From Actinomadura syzygii (lineage in GTDB: Bacteria; Actinomycetota; Actinomycetes; Streptosporangiales; Streptosporangiaceae), in the NCBI RefSeq assembly GCF_008085905.1, contig NZ_VSFF01000009.1, positions 310,001 to 374,000 on the forward strand: DNA of 64,000 bases, read 5' to 3'. The notes under the pieces are model-generated. The model was not told where the DNA came from and did not search any database. It worked only from the letters and a program-made list of their open reading frames with translations. A program made the translations under genes and the position numbers. This document shows positions 8,291-15,764 of this stretch, piece after piece (position 1 is the first letter of the stretch; the number at the start of each line of letters is the position of its first letter).

Positions 8291-9181
8291 TCAGGGCGCG
8301 AGCACGCGCAGCGCGCCGGGCAGCACCCGCGCGGTGACCGGGAGCGTTCCCGGCAGCTCGCCGTCCGCGCCGTACGGGAGCGTCCGGCCGGACGTCCCGG
8401 CCAGCTCGATCCGCACCTCCCTGCCCCGCATCACCTCGACCTCGGGGCGGCGCACGTGCGTCCCGTCCTCCAGCTCGCGCATGACGGCGAAGAACAGGCG
8501 CTTGGGGGCCTTCTTGATCAGGACGACGTCGAGCAGGCCGTCGTCGACCCGCGCGTCCGGGGCGATGTGCTTGCCGAACCCGTAGTAGCCGGAGTTGGCG
8601 GCGACGACCGTGTAGCCCTGCCGGGAGTGCGCCTCGCCGTCCACGGTGATCAGGTAGTCGGCGGCCCGCCACGTCGCGATCGCGCGCAGCGCGCCGAAGT
8701 AGTAGGCGGCCGAGCCGCGCAGCAGCCGCGTCCTGTTGGCGTTGTCGTTGGCGACCGCGTCCACGCCCGTGTAGACGCTGCCGAGGACGGCCGTCCCGTT
8801 CGCGTCGATCGCGTCCACGGCGCGCGGCTCGCCCTCCAGCAGCAGCTTCGCCTGCTCCGCCGGGTCGGACGGGACGCCGAGCTGCCGCGCGAAGTCGTTG
8901 CCCCGGCCCGCGGGGACGACGCCGAACAGCGCGCCGGTCCCGGCGAGGGCGCCGCCGACGCAGCCCGCCATGCCGTCGCCGCCGACGCCGAGGACGACGC
9001 GCCCGGTCCCGGCGGCGGCGCGGGCGACGTCCGCGGCGTGCTCCAGGCCCCGGCTGTACTCCACGGCGACGTCGGCGCCCGCCTCCCGCAGCAGCCGGGC
9101 GAGCTCGATCAGCGACGAGGCGGACGCGGAGCCGCCCGCCGCCGGGTTGACGATCGCGGTGAACGCACGTGCCTCGCCCAT
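8291..9181 (-). CDS. Diacylglycerol kinase-like lipid kinase (DagK/YegS family)
   Basis: A 296-aa enzyme transferring ATP gamma-phosphate to a lipid such as diacylglycerol or a related polyisoprenoid or sphingoid lipid. The N-terminus has the conserved 'AIVNPAAGG' block, then GVGGDGM (the nucleotide-binding GGDG motif, about residues 60-66) and 'GVVPAGRGNDFAR' (about 89-101), all family hallmarks. The C-terminal beta-domain ends 'YGADGELPG'. Start ATG 9179-9181 has GAGGAGC upstream. It is 35 bp downstream of the AGPS-like flavoprotein gene on the same strand, matching the M. tuberculosis pair Rv2251-Rv2252, which supports a phospholipid or ether-lipid role. Confidence 0.9.
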   Translation of the reverse strand: MGEARAFTAIVNPAAGGSASASSLIELARLLREAGADVAVEYSRGLEHAADVARAAAGTGRVVLGVGGDGMAGCVGGALAGTGALFGVVPAGRGNDFARQLGVPSDPAEQAKLLLEGEPRAVDAIDANGTAVLGSVYTGVDAVANDNANRTRLLRGSAAYYFGALRAIATWRAADYLITVDGEAHSRQGYTVVAANSGYYGFGKHIAPDARVDDGLLDVVLIKKAPKRLFFAVMRELEDGTHVRRPEVEVMRGREVRIELAGTSGRTLPYGADGELPGTLPVTARVLPGALRVLAP

Positions 9182-9216
9182 ACGGTCGCTCCTCACAGCA
9201 GGCTCAGACGCCTGGC

Positions 9217-10830
9217 TTATACGGCGGGCGGGACGAGCACGCCCGGGTTGAGGATCCCGGACGGGTCGACCCGCTCCTTGACGGCGCGCAGCACCGCCGC
9301 GCCCAGCGGCCCGATCTCCCGGGCGTACCAGTCGCGGTGGTCGGTGCCCACCCCGTGATGATGGCTGATCGTGCCGCCCGCGTCGATGATCGCGTCGCAG
9401 GCGGCGCGCTTGGCCCGCGCCCAGTGGGCGACCGGGTCCGCGCCCTGGGCCGACACGATCGTGAAGTACAGCGACGCCCCGGTCGCGTACACGTGCGAGA
9501 TATGGCACATGACCAGCGGCGACGTTCCCAGGTCGGACAGCGTTCCGATCAGCGCCGTCCGGACGGCCTCGTACAGCGCCGGGACGTCCGACCAGAACGC
9601 GGCCGTCTCCAGCGTCTCCACGAACGCGCCCGCGTCGAGGAGCGAGTCGCGCAGGTAGGGGGCGTCGAAGCGGCCGTGCTCCCACTTCTCGCCGGGATCG
9701 GCGCCGAGCGGCTCGCCGCCCGCGGCGCGCAGCGCGTCCGCGGCGCGGGCCCGATCCGCCGCGACCCGCTCGGCCGCGCCCTCGAAGCCGAGCACCGCCA
9801 GGCATCCGGCGGCGGAGCCGCTGCCGATCTCGGCCGGGTCGGCCAGGCCGACCATCGTCTCGGTCTCGTCGGAGAGCCGCAGGACGGTGGGCATGGGGCC
9901 GTCCTGGGCGAGCCCGCGCAGCGCGGCGGCGCCCGCGTCGAACGAGGCGAACCGCCAGCCCTCGTACTCGCGCGCCTCCGGCACCGGCCGCACCCGGACG
10001 GTCACCGACGTGATCACGCCGAGCGCGCCCTCCGAGCCGAGGACGAGCTGCCGCAGGTCGGGCCCCGCCGCGGACTTCGGCGCGCGGCCGAGGTCGAGCG
10101 TCCCCTCCGGCGTCGCGACGGTCAGCGCGACGACCAGGTCGTCGAACCGTCCGTACCCGGCGGACGCCTGCCCGCTGGACCGCGCCGCCGCGAACCCGCC
10201 GATCGACGCCCACTCGTAGGACTGCGGGAAGTGGCCGAGGGTGTAGCCGCGCCCGCCGAGCAGCGCCTCGGCCTCGGGGGCGCGCAGGCCGGGCTGCAGG
10301 ACGGCCGTCCGCGACACCTCGTCGAGGGAGACGAGCGCGTCCATGCGGCGCAGGTCGAGGGCGACGAACGCGCCCCCGCCCTCGGGCGCGAGCCCGCCGA
10401 CGACCGACGTGCCGCCGCCGAACGGGACGACCGCGATGCCCCGTCCGGCGCAGGCGCGCAGCACGTCGAGGACCTCGTCGTGCGCGGCGGGCAGGACGAT
10501 CGCGTCGGGCGCGGCGGAGGCGTCGCCGGCGCGGATGCGCAGCAGGTCGGACGTCGACTTGCCGCGCGTGTGCCGGACGCGCGCCTCGGCGTCGTCCGCC
10601 ACGTGCGGGTCGCCGACGATCCGGGCGAGCGCGGCCAGGTCGTCCGCGCCCAGCCGGGACGCGGGGATGGCGACGTCGGCGAGCGCGGGCGGCGGCGCCT
10701 CGGCGGGACGCACTCCGAGCAGGTCGTGCAGCAGCCTCACCACCGGCTCCGGCAGCGCCGCCGCCCGGCCGGGGTCGCCCCAGCCGCTCCAGAGCATGTC
10801 CCGCGTCGCCACCAGCGCCTCCCCCGTCAC
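9217..10830 (-). CDS. FAD-linked oxidase, alkyldihydroxyacetonephosphate synthase-like
   Basis: A 537-aa VAO/PCMH-type flavoprotein. The FAD-binding domain has 'VVPFGGGTSVVGGL' (about residues 130-143) and 'GHFPQSYEWASIGGF' (about 200-214), typical of AGPS. 'ISHHHGVGTDHRDW' near the C-terminus is the family's His-rich active-site loop. AGPS swaps the acyl chain of acyl-DHAP for an alkyl chain to start ether-lipid synthesis; bacterial homologues may instead oxidise or modify other lipid precursors. It lies with diacylglycerol kinase, a TetR regulator and glpD, a neighbourhood conserved in mycobacteria (Rv2249c-Rv2252). It is divergent from the TetR gene with only 41 bp between them, so co-regulation from that gap is likely. 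Confidence 0.88.
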   Translation of the reverse strand: MTGEALVATRDMLWSGWGDPGRAAALPEPVVRLLHDLLGVRPAEAPPPALADVAIPASRLGADDLAALARIVGDPHVADDAEARVRHTRGKSTSDLLRIRAGDASAAPDAIVLPAAHDEVLDVLRACAGRGIAVVPFGGGTSVVGGLAPEGGGAFVALDLRRMDALVSLDEVSRTAVLQPGLRAPEAEALLGGRGYTLGHFPQSYEWASIGGFAAARSSGQASAGYGRFDDLVVALTVATPEGTLDLGRAPKSAAGPDLRQLVLGSEGALGVITSVTVRVRPVPEAREYEGWRFASFDAGAAALRGLAQDGPMPTVLRLSDETETMVGLADPAEIGSGSAAGCLAVLGFEGAAERVAADRARAADALRAAGGEPLGADPGEKWEHGRFDAPYLRDSLLDAGAFVETLETAAFWSDVPALYEAVRTALIGTLSDLGTSPLVMCHISHVYATGASLYFTIVSAQGADPVAHWARAKRAACDAIIDAGGTISHHHGVGTDHRDWYAREIGPLGAAVLRAVKERVDPSGILNPGVLVPPAV

Positions 10831-10863
10831 CGGACTCCCACCGGACCGTTCCTGTGCTTACAC

Positions 10864-10890
10864 TGTGACACATGACGTCGAATCGTCACA
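10864..10890. promoter_or_regulatory. Candidate TetR operator over the TetR start
   Basis: TGTGAC (10864-10869) and GTCACA (10885-10890) form an inverted repeat, with a nested TGACG-N6-CGTCA (10873-10888). It covers the start of the TetR gene and adjoins the divergent flavoprotein gene, the usual position for an autoregulatory TetR site. Purely by symmetry. Confidence 0.4.
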
Positions 10891-11477
10891 AGAAGCCCCG
10901 CCGGACGGCGGACGACGCCGTCCTCGACGCGGCCCGCGCCTGCGTGCTCGCCGTCGGGGTCCGCCGCACGACGCTCACCGACATCGCCCGGCGGGCGGGC
11001 GTGTCGCGGATGACGCTGTACCGCCGCTGGCCGGACGTCCGCACGATCGTCGCCGACCTCATGACCCGCGAGTGGGTCGGGCTCGGCGACTCGATCCAGC
11101 CCCCCGAGGACGGCCGCCCCGTCCGGCCCCGGTTCGTGGACGGCCTGGTCGCCGGGGTGCGCGCGTTCCGCGACCACCCGCTGCTCCGCAAGATCATCGA
11201 GGTGGACCCGGAGCTGCTGCTGCCCTACGTCCTGGACCGGACCGGCGCCAGCCAGCTCGTCTTCCTGGACGCCTTCGAGGAGGCCCTGCGCGCCGGGCAC
11301 GCCGACGGGACGATCCGCCGCGACCACCCGTCCCGGCAGGCGCGGACGGTGCTGCTGATCGTCCAGTCCTACGTGCTGTCGGGCCCGACGATGATCGACG
11401 ACGCCGACCCCGACCTGGGCCCGGACGCCTTCGACGCCGAACTGCGCCACATCCTGGAGAGGACGCTCGCGCCATGA
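10872..11477 (+). CDS. TetR-family regulator
   Basis: A 201-aa regulator. Residues about 10-60 are the TetR DNA-binding domain, with 'TLTDIARRAGVSRMTLYRRW' as the helix-turn-helix (recognition helix SRMTLYRRW). The rest is an all-helical ligand domain without recognisable specificity. It is divergent from the AGPS-like gene and overlaps glpD by 4 bp (ATGA, 11474-11477), so it is co-transcribed and coupled with glpD. The equivalent M. tuberculosis gene is Rv2250c. Likely represses glpD and the divergent flavoprotein-kinase pair in response to a lipid or glycerol metabolite (inference). Confidence 0.9.
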   Translation: MTSNRHKKPRRTADDAVLDAARACVLAVGVRRTTLTDIARRAGVSRMTLYRRWPDVRTIVADLMTREWVGLGDSIQPPEDGRPVRPRFVDGLVAGVRAFRDHPLLRKIIEVDPELLLPYVLDRTGASQLVFLDAFEEALRAGHADGTIRRDHPSRQARTVLLIVQSYVLSGPTMIDDADPDLGPDAFDAELRHILERTLAP

Positions 11478-13039
11478 CCGCACCACCGCCGGGAACATCG
11501 CTCAACGCGGCGCGCCGGGAGCGCGAGCTCGCCGCCCTCCCCGACGAGGTCGTGGACGTCCTCGTCGTCGGCCTCGGCGCGACCGGCGCGGGCGCCGCGC
11601 TGGACGCCGCGTCCCGCGGCCTGTCGGTCGCCGCGATCGACGCCCGCGACCTGGCGTTCGGGACGTCCAGGTGGAGCTCCAAGCTGATCCACGGCGGGCT
11701 GCGCTACCTCGCGTCCGGGCAGGTGGACGTGGCGCACGAGAGCGCCGTCGAGCGCGGCGTGCTGATGCGGTTCACGGCGCCGCACCTGGTCCGGGCGCTG
11801 CCGTTCGTGATGCCGCTGACCCCGCTCGTGCCGCGCACCCGCGCCGCCGCCACGCTGGCCGCCTACCGCGCCGGGGACGCGCTGCGCCTCGCCGCCCGCA
11901 CGCCGCGCTCGGTGCTGCCCGGCCCGCGCCGCCTGTCGGCGGTGGAGACGCTGCGGCTCGCGCCCGCGCTGCGCCCGTACGGGCTGCGCGGCGGCCTGCT
12001 GTCCTGGGACGGCCAGCTCGCCGACGACGCGCGGCTGGTCACCGCGCTCGCCCGGACGGCCGCCGGGCACGGCGCCCGGATCCTCACCCGCGTCCGCGCG
12101 GTCGCGCTCGCGGGCGACGGCGCCCTCGTCCGGGACGAGCTCACCGGCCGCGAGCACACGGTCCGGGCGCGCTCGGTGGTGAACGCGGCCGGGGTCTGGG
12201 CGGGCGGGCTCGTGGACGGCGTGCGCCTGCGCCCGTCGCGCGGCACCCACATCGTGGTGCGGGCCGAGACGCTGCGCGGCCTGACCGCCGGGCTCCAGAT
12301 CCCGGTGCCGGGCGCGGCCAGCCGGTTCATGCTGGTCATGCCGCAGGGCGACGGCCGCGTCTACGTCGGCCTGACCGACGAGCCCGCGGACGGCCCGATC
12401 CCCGACGTCCCGGAGCCGACCGACGGCGAGATCGGCTTCCTGCTCGACATCCTCGGCTCGGCGCTCGACGTCCCGGTCCGGCGCGCGGACGTGATCGGCG
12501 CGTTCGCCGGGCTGCGCCCCCTCCTCGACGCCGGTCCCGGCGGCTCGGCGAGCACGGCCGACATCTCCCGGCGGCACGCCGTCCTCACCTCGCGGGACGG
12601 CGTCGTCACGATCGTCGGCGGCAAGCTCACCACCTACCGGCGGATGGCGCGGGACGCCGTCGACGCCGCCGTCCGCGCCCGCGGCCTCGCCGCCGGGCCG
12701 AGCGGGACGGCCCGGCTGCCGCTCGTCGGCGCGGCGTCCCGCGACCGGCTGGACGCGCTGGACGCCCCGGCGCGGCTCGTCCAGCGGTACGGGACCGAGG
12801 CGCCGCTGCTGACCGCGCTCGCCGCGGACGCCGACGGAGGCGGCCCGGCGCTGCTGGAGCCGGTCGTCCCGGGGCTGCCGGTGCTCGGCGTCGAGCTGGC
12901 GTGGGCGGTGCGGCACGAGGGCGCCCTCGACGCGGACGACCTCCTCGACCGCCGCACCCGGATCGGGCTGGTCGCCGCCGACCGGGCCGCCGCGCTGCCC
13001 GCCGCGGAGGCGCTGCTGCCGCGCGCCGCCCTGCGCTGA
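11474..13039 (+). CDS. glpD: Aerobic glycerol-3-phosphate dehydrogenase
   Basis: A 521-aa FAD enzyme oxidising sn-glycerol-3-phosphate to dihydroxyacetone phosphate and passing electrons to quinone at the membrane. The N-terminal dinucleotide fold reads VVGLGATGAGAALDAASRG (about residues 33-51), followed by 'TSRWSSKLIHGGLRYL', the typical GlpD substrate/FAD segment. 'VNAAGVWAG' and 'GGKLTTYRRMA' mark the FAD-domain return. A C-terminal helical domain begins around residue 400. ATG 11474 overlaps the TetR stop. Product DHAP is the acceptor for the acyl-DHAP/ether-lipid route suggested by the AGPS-like neighbour. Confidence 0.92.
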   Translation: MTAPPPGTSLNAARRERELAALPDEVVDVLVVGLGATGAGAALDAASRGLSVAAIDARDLAFGTSRWSSKLIHGGLRYLASGQVDVAHESAVERGVLMRFTAPHLVRALPFVMPLTPLVPRTRAAATLAAYRAGDALRLAARTPRSVLPGPRRLSAVETLRLAPALRPYGLRGGLLSWDGQLADDARLVTALARTAAGHGARILTRVRAVALAGDGALVRDELTGREHTVRARSVVNAAGVWAGGLVDGVRLRPSRGTHIVVRAETLRGLTAGLQIPVPGAASRFMLVMPQGDGRVYVGLTDEPADGPIPDVPEPTDGEIGFLLDILGSALDVPVRRADVIGAFAGLRPLLDAGPGGSASTADISRRHAVLTSRDGVVTIVGGKLTTYRRMARDAVDAAVRARGLAAGPSGTARLPLVGAASRDRLDALDAPARLVQRYGTEAPLLTALAADADGGGPALLEPVVPGLPVLGVELAWAVRHEGALDADDLLDRRTRIGLVAADRAAALPAAEALLPRAALR

Positions 13040-13117
13040 GCGTCCGAGGGGAACGCTCGACGAGTCCGCGGGGAAAGGTCCGGCGAACCTCCCCCGACCT
13101 GGCCCTCCGACGGTCTC

Positions 13118-13136
13118 TTAGGTTACCCTTACCTAA
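13118..13136. promoter_or_regulatory. IdeR/DtxR-type iron box
   Basis: TTAGGTTACCCTTACCTAA, a 19-bp near-perfect palindrome matching the actinobacterial IdeR/DmdR consensus (TTAGGTTAGSCTAACCTAA). It lies 29 bp before the GTG of the sucrase/ferredoxin-like gene, where iron-loaded regulator would block transcription. A second box is at 62378-62396. Confidence 0.88.
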
Positions 13137-13164
13137 TTGATCGTTTGTTCCACGGGGGGTTCAT

Positions 13165-14070
13165 GTGACGCGCGGCAACGGCTGCGGGCATTGCCCGGGG
13201 AGCCACACCGGCGAGCGGCCGTGCCTGGCGAGCGCGACGGAGAAGGCGCGCTCCTGGCTGCTGGTCGAGCACCCCGGCCCCTGGCCCGAGCACGTCGCCG
13301 ACCTCGCGGATCCCGCACCGGTCGCCGCGGCCGTCCGCGCGGCGAAGCGGGCGGGCGTGCGGCCCCAGCTCATCCGCCGTCCGGGACGCCGCCGCGCCAC
13401 CCCGCCCGTCCAGGTCTACGCCGCCTACTCGAACGGCCCCGACGCCTGGATCGAGGCGCGCGAACTCGCCGACCCGGCCGAGTTGGACGGCCTCGACCTC
13501 GCCGCGCTCGCCGCCGGGCGCTCCCCCGGCCTCGGCGAGCGGCGGACGGCCCCGCTCCTCCTCGTCTGCGCGCACGGGCGGCACAACGCCTGCTGCGCTC
13601 GGACCGGCGCCCCGCTCGCCCGCGCCCTCACAAGGCGTTTCGGACGCATGGTGTGGGAGACCACGCACGTCGGCGGCGACCGGTTCGCGGCCAACCTGGT
13701 CTGCCTGCCGCACGCGATCTCCTACGGCGACCTCGGCGAGCCCGAGGCGGTGCGGGCCGCGCACGCCTACCTGCGGGGCGAGGTCGTGCTCGACAGGCTG
13801 CGCGGACGCGCCGGGACGCCGGAACCCGCGCAGGCCGCCGAGCATTTCGTCCGCGCGCACACCGGACACCTCGGGTTGGACGACGTCACCGTTCACTCCG
13901 TAACGGGAACATCTCCGTACGAAGCCGTTGTTTCAGTTCAGGACAGCCGTTACCGGGTCGTGGTCGAGGCCGTCCAGCAGTCGGCCCCCTGCGCACCCGA
14001 CTGCGGCGAGAACCTCAGAACCTACATTGTTAGGGAACTCACCCTTCTCAACGCGGCTGCCCTCGTGTAA
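13165..14070 (+). CDS. Sucrase/ferredoxin-like protein (thioredoxin-like 2Fe-2S)
   Basis: A 301-aa protein. GTG 13165 is the start; the ATG two bases earlier reads directly into TGA. An N-terminal 'GCGHCPGSHTGERPC' precedes a domain with 'VCAHGRHNACCARTGAPLA' (about residues 132-150) and 'THVGGDRFAANLVCLPHA', the Cys/His pattern of the Suc_Fer-like family, which carries a thioredoxin-fold [2Fe-2S] centre. Despite the name there is no sucrase activity implied; members are thought to act as electron carriers. The iron box immediately upstream suggests induction by iron starvation and a role in iron release or redox supply for uptake (inference). A weak hairpin follows at 14078-14098. Confidence 0.85.
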   Translation: MTRGNGCGHCPGSHTGERPCLASATEKARSWLLVEHPGPWPEHVADLADPAPVAAAVRAAKRAGVRPQLIRRPGRRRATPPVQVYAAYSNGPDAWIEARELADPAELDGLDLAALAAGRSPGLGERRTAPLLLVCAHGRHNACCARTGAPLARALTRRFGRMVWETTHVGGDRFAANLVCLPHAISYGDLGEPEAVRAAHAYLRGEVVLDRLRGRAGTPEPAQAAEHFVRAHTGHLGLDDVTVHSVTGTSPYEAVVSVQDSRYRVVVEAVQQSAPCAPDCGENLRTYIVRELTLLNAAALV

Positions 14071-14255
14071 TCTCGCTGAGGCCCCATTAGTGGGTCTCCC
14101 TGTCGCACGTCCCCAGGTTTCCGGAGTAACCGGACGGGGAACAGAGCGGCAACTCCAGACGTTGGACCATTCGGCGCTTCTGACTTCGCGTCACCTGAAG
14201 CATGTCGAGCGTCCATGTCCAGAAATTGTTCGAAACCAATCAAGGTGGGTGTTCC

Positions 14256-14552
14256 ATGGCTCAGGTACGTCGGCAGGCAAACCTCCCTCGTCCCAGCTGG
14301 GGCTGGCAGGACGCCGCGGCGTGCCGGGGGGAAGACCTCGTCCTCTTCTTCGGTCCCGACGGTGAGCGTCAGCCCGAGCGGGAGATCCGCGAACGCAAGG
14401 CGAAGCAGATCTGCATGGGCTGCCCCGTCCGCACGGATTGCCTGGACTACGCCGTGTCCAGGCCCGAGAAGTACGGCACGTGGGGCGGTCTGAACGAAGA
14501 CGAGCGCGCGTCCGAGCGCCGCCGCCGGATGCGCCGCGCCAACGCCGCCTAG
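14256..14552 (+). CDS. WhiB-family iron-sulfur regulator
   Basis: A 98-aa WhiB-like protein. Four cluster-ligating cysteines are present: one in 'AACRGEDL', the pair in 'ICMGC' and one in 'DCLDY'. They are followed by 'YGTWGGLNEDER', the G(V/I)WGG turn, and a basic tail 'ERRRRMRR' for DNA contact. WhiB-like proteins bind a [4Fe-4S] cluster, contact sigma factor region 4 and control development or stress genes. ATG 14256 (MAQVRRQ) is preferred; an in-frame ATG at 14202 would add 18 residues. The terminator at 14616-14640 follows. I cannot assign it to a specific Wbl subclass. Confidence 0.92.
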   Translation: MAQVRRQANLPRPSWGWQDAAACRGEDLVLFFGPDGERQPEREIRERKAKQICMGCPVRTDCLDYAVSRPEKYGTWGGLNEDERASERRRRMRRANAA

Positions 14553-14615
14553 CCGAGACGCGGACCGTCAGAAACGCTCCCTGTCGCGTACCCCGGCACG
14601 CCACCGAGAAACGAC

Positions 14616-14640
14616 ACGGCCCCGCCCCGCGGGGCCGTTT
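14616..14640 (+). terminator. Terminator of the whiB gene
   Basis: ACGGCCCCGC (14616-14625), a CCC loop, then GCGGGGCCGT (14629-14638) and TT: a perfect 10-bp stem 64 bp after the WhiB stop. Confidence 0.8.
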
Positions 14641-14645
14641 GCGTT

Positions 14646-14682
14646 GCCCGGGCCCGGCCCTCCCGAGGGGCCGGGCCCGGGC
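14646..14682. terminator. Perfect 15-bp GC stem
   Basis: A 15-base arm at 14646-14660 is exactly complementary to 14668-14682 with a 7-nt loop. Placed between convergent genes, it can serve as a second terminator for either strand. Confidence 0.65.
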
Positions 14683-14688
14683 CGCTTC

Positions 14689-14716
14689 GTCACATGTGCG
14701 TCACATGTGCGTCACA
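14689..14716. repeat. 11-bp tandem repeat GTCACATGTGC
   Basis: Two perfect copies (14689-14699, 14700-14710) and a third partial GTCACA (14711-14716). Each unit contains the palindrome CACATGTG. Located past the whiB terminators; function unknown. Confidence 0.7.
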
Positions 14717-14863
14717 ACGGTCACGCCTTTCCGCGGAACCGTCGGGCTTTTACCGCAGGCGTCCCCCGCACGTGGCCAATTCCCGGAAATTCGCCACGCT
14801 AAATTCCGGCGTCTCCCGGCGCCGCGGGCATCTCCGGCATCCCGCGGACGCCCGCACCGCGGC

Positions 14864-15580
14864 TCAGCCCGTGCCGCGCCCCCGCGCCGCCCGGTCCAGC
14901 CAGGCGGTCACGTCGGCGTCGCTGAGCTGGTCGAAGTCGCGGTACCACTGGCCGACCGCGCTGAACTCCCACGGCGCCGCCGGCACGACCATGTCGTCCA
15001 CCTCGGGCTCCAGGTCGTGGACGGTCTCCGCCGCCCCCACCGGGACCGCGAGGACGAGCCGCGACGGCCCCCGCTCGCGCATCGCCCGCACCGCGGCGCG
15101 GGCCGTCCCGCCGGTGGCGAGGCCGTCGTCCACGACGATCACCGGGCGACCGGCCGTCTCCGGCAGCGGCCGCCCGCCCCGGTAGGCGGCGACCCGGCGG
15201 GACAGCTCGGCGCGCTCGGCCGCGACCGTGCCGGCGAGGTCGTCCGCGCTGAGCCCGAGCCGGCGCAGCAGGCCGTCGTCGAAGACCGGGGAGCCGCCCT
15301 CGGCGATCGCCCCGACCCCGAGCTCGGGCTGCGGCGGATACCCGATCTTGCGCGTGACGAGGACGTCGAGCGGCGACTCCAGCCGCCGCGCCACCTCGTG
15401 GCCGACGGGGACCCCGCCGCGCGGCAGCGCCAGCACGACGGCGCCGTCGAGGCCCAGCGGGACGAGGCGCTCGGCGAGCACCCGGCCCGCCTCGGAGCGG
15501 TCGGTGTAGGGGAGCCGGACGGTCTCGGTCTGCCCCAGGTCGTCGCGAGCCGATCTGTTCGCGGGCCTGTTCCAGGACAT
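14864..15580 (-). CDS. Phosphoribosyltransferase-family protein
   Basis: A 238-aa type I phosphoribosyltransferase fold. 'PVIVVDDGLATGGTA' (about residues 140-154) is the PRPP-binding signature, with two acidic residues followed by the TGGTA loop. 'LALPRGGVPVGHEVA' near residue 55 is the early PRPP/pyrophosphate loop. The size and the long insertion 'RLESPLDVLVTRKIGYPPQPELGVGAIAEGG' region fit the stand-alone actinobacterial group often found with stress or dormancy genes rather than a defined purine or pyrimidine enzyme. Start ATG 15578-15580 has GGAAGGGG upstream; eight extra codons are open above it. Substrate unknown. Confidence 0.85.
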   Translation of the reverse strand: MSWNRPANRSARDDLGQTETVRLPYTDRSEAGRVLAERLVPLGLDGAVVLALPRGGVPVGHEVARRLESPLDVLVTRKIGYPPQPELGVGAIAEGGSPVFDDGLLRRLGLSADDLAGTVAAERAELSRRVAAYRGGRPLPETAGRPVIVVDDGLATGGTARAAVRAMRERGPSRLVLAVPVGAAETVHDLEPEVDDMVVPAAPWEFSAVGQWYRDFDQLSDADVTAWLDRAARGRGTG

Positions 15581-15764
15581 CGGCGCACCCCCTTCCGGGG
15601 TCACCCCTACCCACTCCCCGCGCCGTTACAGGCGCGCAGAGCGTCCCATAAGGGCACGGAAGGGCCGACCTATGGGGAAACAGTCGGACGGCGCGTCAGA
15701 CGCCCCCTGAGCCAGCACAGCGGGTACGCCGCCGCGTGCAACGGGGAACCAGGCGGGTGGGGCG

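Larger units (their letters stand above)
14553..14863. other. Intergenic region between convergent genes
   Basis: 311 bp without a gene. It contains two strong hairpins (14616-14640 and 14646-14682) and a short tandem repeat (14689-14716). Beyond that I see only AT-richer unique sequence up to the phosphoribosyltransferase stop. Confidence 0.7.

Noticed and set aside
8291..10873. Single 860-residue minus-strand protein
   Set aside because: Only the last 296 residues are coherent (lipid kinase, own ATG and ribosome site); the rest is out-of-frame sequence of the flavoprotein gene.
10343..13039. 898-residue plus-strand protein
   Set aside because: glpD starts at 11474, overlapping the TetR stop; the upstream part is antisense or out-of-frame sequence.
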